Part shown: in pieces, positions 56,611 through 64,000 of the stretch
Numbering within the stretch: the stretch's first letter is position 1
How the letters are laid out: each line of letters starts with the position of its first letter
Assembly (NCBI RefSeq): GCF_947242115.1
Contig: NC_074712.1
Location: 20,732,915 to 20,796,914 of the forward strand
DNA from: Biomphalaria glabrata
Lineage: Eukaryota > Mollusca > Gastropoda > Planorbidae
Reading direction: 5' to 3'
Length of the DNA: 64,000 bases
Made by a program: the position numbers and the translations under genes
Notes under the pieces: generated by a model
What the model was told of the DNA's origin: nothing
Database searches by the model: none
What the model saw: the letters and a program-made list of their open reading frames with translations, nothing else

Positions 56611-57705
56611 AATAAGTCTGAATACCGACACTGAGTGTGTGTTTTCTGAGCCCCAAACGGCAGCACGGTAACCTTCTCCCAGCCACTAGTTCACAAAAGA
56701 GATTTGAATAGACTTCATGATACCATTATACGTTATTCAAACATGACTAGTCAAGCTTTCTTTACGGGCTCTGAACTCTTCTTCTTTCCACTGTCAATCA
56801 AAAAATCTCAAAAACTTTACCTCGACTCAGACAAATGTCGATGGATAAATAATTTGAATTGAAATGAATGTCTCTATGATCATGAGCCACCTGTCGCTAG
56901 ATGGACGCTTCCAATGCACGTCATCAAGTTCTGACACCATTTCTTTCTTTGTACAGAGAACTACGAGCGTGAAGTTTTTCATAAACAATCATTAAAATTA
57001 ATCAACACATTACTGCTGAGTAAATATAAGATTCGTCAGGTTGGTAGGGGTTAAATCTAAAGCGTTTTAGTGCACAGTAGAGATACTAAACCAAACAATT
57101 GGTAAAGTTAACAAAACAATTGTCTTAGTCAGTGAGAGACAACATAATTTACGAGGATTTTTTTATTTTTTATCACAAACAAATAAAGTAAAACCATAAA
57201 CTAAAACAGAAATAATTGGTCAGTCCAAATATTTCCCTCATCTACTGTACAGGCAACCAGCAGCCATTGTTCTAAACTTTAAAGATAGTACATTTACCTA
57301 CCTCATGCGCTGTATCATAGTGCATATACTTAACTTAGGCCACTTATACTATATGCTTAATTGTTGATAGTACATACACCTCCTCATTCCATCCTGAACT
57401 ACTATTTCAGTATTGTCAACTGGATTAATTCATTTTTTGACATCATCATTAACAAATTTAATTTACAAATTAATTATGTACTGAGCAATAGAAATGTTCC
57501 GATTTTTGATTTATTTCCTTTGAGTCCGTCAGATTCAATTATAAAGGATTTCCAACATGTTCATCAAGTATTAATTGAGCAAGTGCTGTGGTGCTGAGTT
57601 GTTCATATTTCTGAAGGTAATCTTTTTGTTGTTCAATAGTAAGTAATTTGATAATATCTATGGAATAGAAATAGGTTATTATAGGCTGAGAAGATATGCA
57701 GAATA

Positions 57706-57744
<39 letters not shown>

Positions 57745-57919
57745 TGGTCCTTACAACTAAGAACTTTAAAACAAAAATGTTAGCTCAATCTACACTCATT
57801 CTTCGATAGTACTATAAGACCTAGACACTGGTGCATATCAAAGTGAAGACCAGAGGGCCATTAAAGAACATAAAAAGTACCAAAAGAAGAGAGATACAGA
57901 AAGACGAAGAATGCTTCTA
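56611..57919. other. No gene recognised; GA microsatellite
   Basis: AT-rich sequence. A GA run lies at 57714-57741. A 78-codon frame at 57361-57597 has no signature. Confidence 0.45.
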
Positions 57920-59965
57920 GAGACTCAATGAGTTAAACGCTGCAAAGAGGAAGTATAGACTCAAAGAGTTAAACGCTGCAAAGAGGCAGTATAGACTCAA
58001 AGAGTTAAACGCCGCAACGAGGCAGTATAGACTCAATGAGTTAAACGCTGCAAAGAGGAAGTATAGACTCAAAGAATTAAACGCCGCAAAGAGGCAGTAT
58101 AGACTCAAAGAGTTAAACGCGGCAAAGAGGCAGTATAGACTCAAAGAGTTAAACGCAGCAAAGAGGCACTATAAACTCAAAGAGTTAAACGCTGCAAAGA
58201 GGAAGTATAGACTCAAAGAGTTAAACGCCGCAAAGAGGCAGTATAGAGTCAATGAGTTAAACGCTGCAAAGAGGAAGTATAGACTCAAAGAGTTAAACGC
58301 CGCAAAGAGGCAGTATAGACTCAAAGAGTTAAACGCAGCAAAGAGGCACTATAAACTCAAAGAGTTAAACGCTGCAAAGAGGAAGTATAGACTCAAATAG
58401 TTAAACGCTGCAAAGAGGCTGTATAGACTCAAAGAGTTAAACGCTGCAAAGAGGCAGTATAGACTCAAAGAGTTAAACGCTGCAGAGGCAGTATAGACTC
58501 AAAGAGTTAAACGCTGCAAAGAGGCAGTATAGACTCAAAGAGTTAAACGCTGCAAGAGGCAAGAGAGACTCAAAGAGTTAAACGCTGCAAATAGGCAGTA
58601 TAGACTCAAAGAGTTAAACGCCGCAAAGAGGCAGTATAGACTCAAAGAGTTAAACGCCGCAAAGAGGCAGTATAGACTCAAAGAGTTAAACGTGGAAAGA
58701 GGTAAGAGACACAAAAAGAGTTAAACGCCGCAAAGAGGAATATAGACTCAAAGAGTTAAACGCAGCAAAGTGGCAGTATAGACTCAAAGAGTTAAACGCT
58801 GCAAAGAGGCAGTATAGACTCAAAGAGTTAAACGCCGCAACGAGGCAGTATAGACTCAATGAGTTAAACGCTGCAAAGAGGAAGTATAGACTCAAAGAAT
58901 TAAACGCCGCAAAGAGGCAGTATAGACTCAAAGAGTTAAACGCAGCAAAGAGGCACTATAAACTCAAAGAGTAAAACGCTGCAAAGAGGAAGTATAGACT
59001 CAAAGAGTTAAACGCCGCAAAGAGGCAGTATAGAGTCAATGAGTTAAACGCTGCAAAGAGGAAGTATAGACTCAAAGAGTTAAACGCCGCAAAGAGGCAG
59101 TATAGACTCAAAGAGTTAAACGCCGCAAAGAGGCAGTATAGACTCAAAGAGTTAAACGCCGCAAAGAGGCAGTATAGACTCAAAGAGTTAAACGCAGCAA
59201 AGAGGCACTATAAACTCAAAGAGTTAAACGCTGCAAAGAGGAAGTATAGACTCAAAGAGTTAAACGCTGCAAAGAGGCTGTATAGACTCAAAGAGTTAAA
59301 CGCTGCAAAGAGGCAGTATAGACTCAAAGAGTTAAACGCTGCAGAGGCAGTATAGACTCAAAGAGTTAAACGCTGCAATGAGGCAGTATAGACTCAAAGA
59401 GTTAAACGCTGCAAGAGGCAAGAGAGACTCAAAGAGTTAAACGCTGCAAATAGGCAGTATAGACTCAAAGAGTTAAACGCCGCAAAGAGGCAGTATAGAC
59501 TCAAAGAGTTAAACGCCGCAAAGAGGCAGTATAGACTCAAAGAGTTAAACGTGGAAAGAGGTAAAAGAGACACAAAGAGTTAAACGCCGCAACGAGGCAG
59601 TATAGACTCAAAGAGTTAAACGTGGAAAGAGGTAAAAGAGACACAAAGAGTTAAACGCCGCAAAGAGGAATATAGACTCAAAGAGTTAAACGCAGCAAAG
59701 TGGCAGTATAGACTCAAAGAGTTAAACGCTGCAAAGAGGCAGTATAAACTCAAAGAGTTAAACGCCGCAAAGAGGCAGTATAGACTCAAAGAGTTAAACG
59801 TGGAAAGAGGTAAGAGAGACTCAAAGAGTTAAACGCCGCAAAGAGGCAGTATAGACTCAAAGAGTTAAATGCTGCAAAGAGGCAGTATAGACTCAAAGAG
59901 TTAAACGCTGCAAAGAGGCAGTATAGACTCAAAGAGTTAAACGCTGCAAAGAGGCAGTAAGAACG
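57920..59965 (+). repeat. 36-bp minisatellite, ~57 copies, with coding-like pattern
   Basis: The unit is AGACTCAAAGAGTTAAACGC plus TGCAAAGAGGCAGTAT. In one + frame it reads RLKELNAAKRQY, and this frame is open from about 57924 to 58398. The most variable base (AACGCNGCA) is the third position of an Ala codon with all four bases seen. Higher-order structure: a GTATAGAGTC marker pair at 58241/59028 (787 bp), and later pairs 58481/59340 and 58691/59550 (859 bp), the difference being two units. Confidence 0.93.
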
Positions 59966-59999
59966 CAAAAAGTAGGGCGTGGATATAGGCAAAATAGAC

Positions 60000-60112
60000 A
60001 TCCTTCCTTTTTAAAGTTCTAATGACATCCTTCCTTTTTAAAGTTCTAATGACATCCTTCCTTTTAAAGTTCTAATGACATCCTTCCTTTTTAAAGTTCT
60101 TGTAAAATCGTT
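60000..60112. repeat. 27-bp array, four copies
   Basis: The unit is TCCTTCCTTTTTAAAGTTC plus TAATGACA. Confidence 0.92.
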
Positions 60113-60471
60113 CCTTTTATCATACTTATTATTTTGATGTGTTTGGAGCGTTTCAGTTCTAGCTCTTCAAGATCTTCAGACGTAGGCCAATTAGAGTTAA
60201 ATTGTTAGTTCTAAGAGCTGGTTTGTCCTATGTCATCATCTAGATCTTCCTTTAAATCTAAACTCTTATTTAAAATTACTTGATTTAGTATTTAGATTTT
60301 TTACCCGTTAGTCTTATTGGGGGATTCATTGTTTAACACGACAACTGCGTTCTACGATCTCTCACTTTCCGATAGAGTAATATGTAGGAGCGTGTGTACC
60401 TGGAGCTTAGAGCGGTTATTGTGAACCTCATTTGGTAGCAAACTGTTAATTTGTGAACTGTTGAGTAGTAT
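60113..60471. other. No gene recognised
   Basis: Unique-looking AT-rich sequence between two arrays. Confidence 0.45.
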
Positions 60472-62188
60472 TGTACTTTGTCGCTGTCAACTATCTTGAC
60501 ACTTGTACTTTGTCGCTGTCAACTATCTTGACACCCGTACTTTGTGCTGTCAACTATCTTGACACCCGTACTTTGTGCTGTCAACTATCTTGACACTTGT
60601 ACTTTGTGCTGTCAACTATCTTGACACTTGTACTTTGTGCTGTCAACTATCTTGACACCCGTACTTTGTGCTGTCAACTATCTTGACACCCGTACTTTGT
60701 GCTGTCAACTATCTTGACATCTGTACTTTGTGCTGTCAACTATCTTGACATCTGTACTTTGTGCTGTCAACTATCTTGACATCTGTACTTTGTGCTGTCA
60801 ACTATCTTGACATCTGTACTTTGTGCTGTCGACTATCTTGACATCTGTACTTTGTGCTGTCAACTATCTTGACATCTGTACTTTGTGCTGTCAACTATCT
60901 TGACATCTGTACTTTGTGCTGTCAACTATCTTGACATCTGTACTTTGTGCTGTCAACTATCTTGACATCTGTACTTTGTGCTGTCAACTATCTTGACACC
61001 CGTACTTTGTGCTGTCAACTATCTTGACATCTGTACTTTGTGCTGTCAACTATCTTGACACTTGTACTTTGTGCTGTCAACTATCTTGACACCCGTACTT
61101 TGTGCTATCAACTATCTTGACACTTGTACTTTGTCACTGTCAACTATCTTGACATCGGTACTTTGTGCTGTCAACTATCTTGACACCCGTACCTTGTGCT
61201 GTCAACTATCTTGACACCCGTACTTTGTCGCTGTCAACTATCTTGACACTTGTACTTTGTCGCTGTCAACTATCTTAACACCCGTACTTTGTGCTGTCAA
61301 CTATCTTGACACCCGTACATTGTGCTGTCAACTATCTTGACACCCGTACTTTGTCGCTGTCAACTATCTTTACACTTGTACTTTGTCGCTGTCAAATATC
61401 TTGACACCCGTACTTTGTGCTGTCAACTATCTTGACACCCGTACTTTGTGCTGTCAACTATCTTGACACCCGTACTTTGTCGCTGTCAACTATCTTGACA
61501 CCCGTACTTTGTGCTGTCAACTATCTTGACATCTGTACTTTGTGCTGTCAACTATCTTGACACTTGTACTTTGTGCTGTCAACTATCTTGACACCCGTAC
61601 TTTGTGCTGTCAACTATCTTGACACTTGTACTTTGTCACTGTCAACTATCTTGACATCGGTACTTTGTGCTGTCAACTATCTTGACACCCGTACCTTGTG
61701 CTGTCAACTATCTTGACACCCGTACTTTGTCGCTGTCAACTATCTTGACACTTGTACTTTGTCGCTGTCAACTATCTTAACACCCGTACTTTGTGCTGTC
61801 AACTATCTTGACACCCGTACATTGTGCTGTCAACTATCTTGACACCCGTACTTTGTCGCTGTCAACTATCTTGACACTTGTACTTTGTCGCTGTCAAATA
61901 TCTTGACACCCGTACTTTGTGCTGTCAACTATCTTGACACCCGTACTTTGTGCTGTCAACTATCTTGACACCGGTACTTTGTCGCTGTCAACTATCTTGA
62001 CACCCGTACTTTGTGCTGTCAACTATCTTGACATCTGTACTTTGTGCTGTCAACTATCTTGACATCTGTACTTTGTGCTGTCAACTATCTTGACACCCGT
62101 ACTTTGTGCTGTCAACTATCTTGACATCTGTACTTTGTGCTGTCAACTATCTTGACACCCGTACTTTGTGCTGTCAACTATCTTGACA
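60472..62188. repeat. 31/32-bp minisatellite with a hairpin in every unit
   Basis: About 55 units of GTACTTTGTGCTGTCAAC plus TATCTTGACACCC. Each contains the inverted repeat TGTCAA-CTATC-TTGACA. A 502-bp (16-unit) higher-order repeat is shown by marker pairs 61131/61633 (TTGTCACTGT), 61271/61773 (TATCTTAACA) and 61311/61813 (ACCCGTACAT). Confidence 0.95.
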
Positions 62189-62740
62189 CGTCCCGAGACA
62201 TGACGTTAAACTGCGCTCCTCTTTCCTTAGCACTTTTGGAGCTCAAAAGTGCCCTACTTCTTTTCTATCATTGTGTCTGCCTCCTCTTTTCCTAAGTCTG
62301 CCTTCATTGATCATCACACTGTCTCCTTAACTTTAAATTCTCACTACGTCCTAGACCAGTCCGTTTGCCGTGGACTGCGACGGGTAAGGGGGGATAAAGA
62401 GATCCTGGTGTTTGAGTGGTAGCTATCTGAGGATAAACCACAACAACACAATACTTTGGCTCCAAGTTCCCCTAGACCTGAGACCCAGATGGCCCGCTCT
62501 GGGTCAACCGGCTGGTCATGCCGAGCTACCAGCATAGGTCGTCGACCTATGCTGGAGGGCGGTGGCTGGAGGGTCAATCAGGGAGCTGCTGTATCGGACA
62601 CATGTCCGATGTAGCAGCTGACTGAGTATAGCACCTGTGTAGCCCTGGCGGGCTCATTCTGGACATCCGAATGGCCCGTCCCCCTGTTGGACTCGATGGC
62701 GGGTGGGGAGCACAGGTGCCGAATTAACCAAAATATATAT

Positions 62741-62815
62741 GGACAAAAAAACACACACAAAACTACTTGCCCCAGACCTATGTCTGGGCAAGAAACGACG
62801 AATTGACGATAAAAG
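62741..62815 (+). CDS. ORF1 start of jockey-like LINE
   Basis: ATG at 62741 after an AT-rich stretch. The 25 codons are basic (KKTHTK, KKRR) and include the hairpin CCCAGAC-CTAT-GTCTGGG (62771-62788). Interrupted by the inserted LINE. Confidence 0.55.
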
Positions 62816-63660
62816 ACTAAGACTAAGACTAAGACTAAGACTGCTTTATTGATCCTTACGGAAATTTGTTGTGATTACAAGGACTCGTTTCTCATATAAA
62901 GACAACACAACAGAAAAATACACATAAATACAACAGACAACATAAAGAGTTCATTCAGCGACTACACACAGGTATCTTGGTGCATTTCATGTTCCCTGAT
63001 CAATGAGTGGCGGTGATAGAGTCTGACCGAGTGAGGTACGAACGAGTTTTTGTACCGCTCCGTTCTTGTTTTGATTGACAGCAGTCGCCCACTTCGCGAC
63101 GACCTGGCGTAGTTCTGATGGAGCGGGTGGCCGTTGTCTTCCAAGATTTTTTCGATTTTTCTTAGGCACGTTTGTTCAAAAAGTTCCTTTAAATGTGGTA
63201 ATGTTGTGAGTGTAATTTTTGATGCTTTTTTAATGATGTTTTCTAGACGTTGCAACAGTTTAGATGAGGCGTTGCCTTGCCAACAACTTATTCCGTATGT
63301 TAGCAGATTTTGTACTGTCGCGCCGTAAAATGTCTCAAGGATCTTCTTGTTTAATTTAAAACTGTTGAGTTTGTATAGAAAAAAGAGTCGCTGGGCTGTT
63401 TTCTTTGTCAGAGTTCCAAGGTGGTCTTCCCATGAAAGCTTGTTGTTGATGATAATGCCTAGATATTTATATGCCTTTACTTGTTCTATAGATGTAGTGT
63501 TTATTTGCAGTTCACGTATAGTTTGTTTTTTCTTTCTAAAATCTATTATAAGTTCTTTAGTTTTTGTTACATTCAGTTCTAGAAAGTTGTCGGTGCACCA
63601 GTTTGTAAACTCTTCTATCGAGCTTCGATACTGAGTTTCGTCTCCTGAAATAAGACCGAC
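62816..63660 (-). mobile_element. CR1/L2-group LINE 3' part, inserted in ORF1
   Basis: The - strand reads IVGLISGDETQYRSSIEEF, NWCTDNFLELNVTKTKEL, VKAYKYLGIIINNKLSWEDH, KLLQRLENIIKKASKI, LRKIEKILEDNGHPLHQ and RTERYKNSFVPHSVRLY. It then has the UTR end TTTCCGTAAGGATCAATAAA and a 3' tail of (TCTTAG) repeats, four to five copies, at 62816-62842. It is 5'-truncated just after the FADD region. Bases AAAAGA on the left (62811-62816) and AAAAAAGA on the right may be a short target duplication. Confidence 0.88.
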
Positions 63661-64000
63661 TATGGCAAAAAAGAGGAGGTCCCAAAAAGCTGTGCCACCT
63701 GGCCATCATTTCTGGTGGTTAGATGCACAGAGGAGGGAAAAAGCCTGACCAAGTTGAGCCCTTTTATTATCTATAAGGGACTCAAGTCAGTAGTGGGAGA
63801 GCCCAAGAGTGTGTCTAAGCTACACAAAACAATGGAACTACTTGTAGAAGTAGACAGCAAGACACACTCTGATGGGCTTTTAAGATGCAGAAGACTCTGT
63901 GATCTCCAAGTGGAAGTCATGCCACACAAGAGTCTGAACACCAGCAGAGGTGTAATCAGCTCTAGGGACCTACTGGAATGTTCCGAGAAGGAAATAGTGG
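63661..64000 (+). CDS. ORF1 continuation of jockey-like LINE, partial
   Basis: The frame is open for at least 113 codons to the window end and lacks an initiating ATG because it follows the insertion. Conserved-looking blocks are LTKLSPFIIYKGLKSVVG, LLVEVDSKTHSDGLLR and SLNTSRGVISSRDLLECS. It continues outside the window. Confidence 0.7.

Larger units (their letters stand above)
62345..64000 (+). mobile_element. Jockey-like LINE 5' end, split by another LINE, runs off window
   Basis: A GC-richer leader with several hairpins precedes ATG 62741, which opens MDKKTHTKLLAPDLCLGKKR. After about 25 codons it is interrupted at about 62816 by a LINE in the other orientation (to about 63660). Open sequence then resumes with KKEEVPKSCATWPSFLVVRC, SLTKLSPFIIYKG, HSDGLLRCRRLC and SRGVISSRDLLECSEKEIV. 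The latter resembles the ORF1 nucleic-acid-binding region I recall from jockey-like elements of molluscs. The true 5' end is uncertain. Confidence 0.75.

Overview
The window looks like a repeat-rich animal genome, most likely a gastropod mollusc. The SINE and LINE sequences resemble ones I recall from freshwater pulmonate (planorbid) snails; that identification is from memory, not a search. It is AT-rich and intron-rich. Roughly a third of it is minisatellite arrays, and most of the rest is introns or decayed transposable elements. No prokaryotic features, CRISPR arrays or rRNA genes were seen, and the only tRNA-like sequences are parts of SINEs or dispersed repeats.

Two host genes can be assembled exon by exon. 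Gene A (+ strand, 15550-32608, 9 exons, 535 aa) and gene B (- strand, 50742-38961, 7 exons, 516 aa) both encode complete seven-helix rhodopsin-class (class A) G-protein-coupled receptors. They point towards each other and share six intron positions and phases, including the phase-2 intron inside the Arg codon of DRY, so they are probably ancient tandem paralogs. Both have Thr where amine receptors have the ligand-binding Asp (3.32), so I call them orphan receptors. Gene B also carries a reciprocal Asn2.50/Asp7.49 swap. In both genes the main ATG overlaps the stop of a tiny upstream ORF (TGATG).

Layout: 1-5.3 kb holds SINE, MITE and dispersed-repeat remnants. 5.3-9.4 kb is an RTE-type LINE with an inverted 5' part, blown up by two tandem arrays. 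10.7-12.2 kb is a 15-16 bp array. 13-15 kb holds an RTE-type LINE and a LINE with a restriction-like endonuclease. 15.5-32.6 kb is gene A, whose introns carry arrays of 48, 24, 28, 56, 37 and 38 bp; the 37 bp array is 5 kb long. 34.2-36.5 kb is a 2.2 kb element with terminal inverted repeats. 39-50.7 kb is gene B, with LINEs, a SINE with an 11 bp target duplication, and further arrays in its introns. 51.6-62.2 kb is mostly arrays (29, 26, 36, 27 and 31 bp) between LINE scraps. 62.3-64 kb is the 5' end of a jockey-like LINE split by an oppositely oriented LINE.

The main unifying observation is that several arrays can be traced to LINE segments: RTE-type reverse transcriptase codons, the RTE-type LINE 3' end, and the 3' UTR of a CR1/L2-like LINE. 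Many arrays also have measurable higher-order repeats (1554, 699, 677, 502 and 174 bp). All coordinates and alignments were made by eye.
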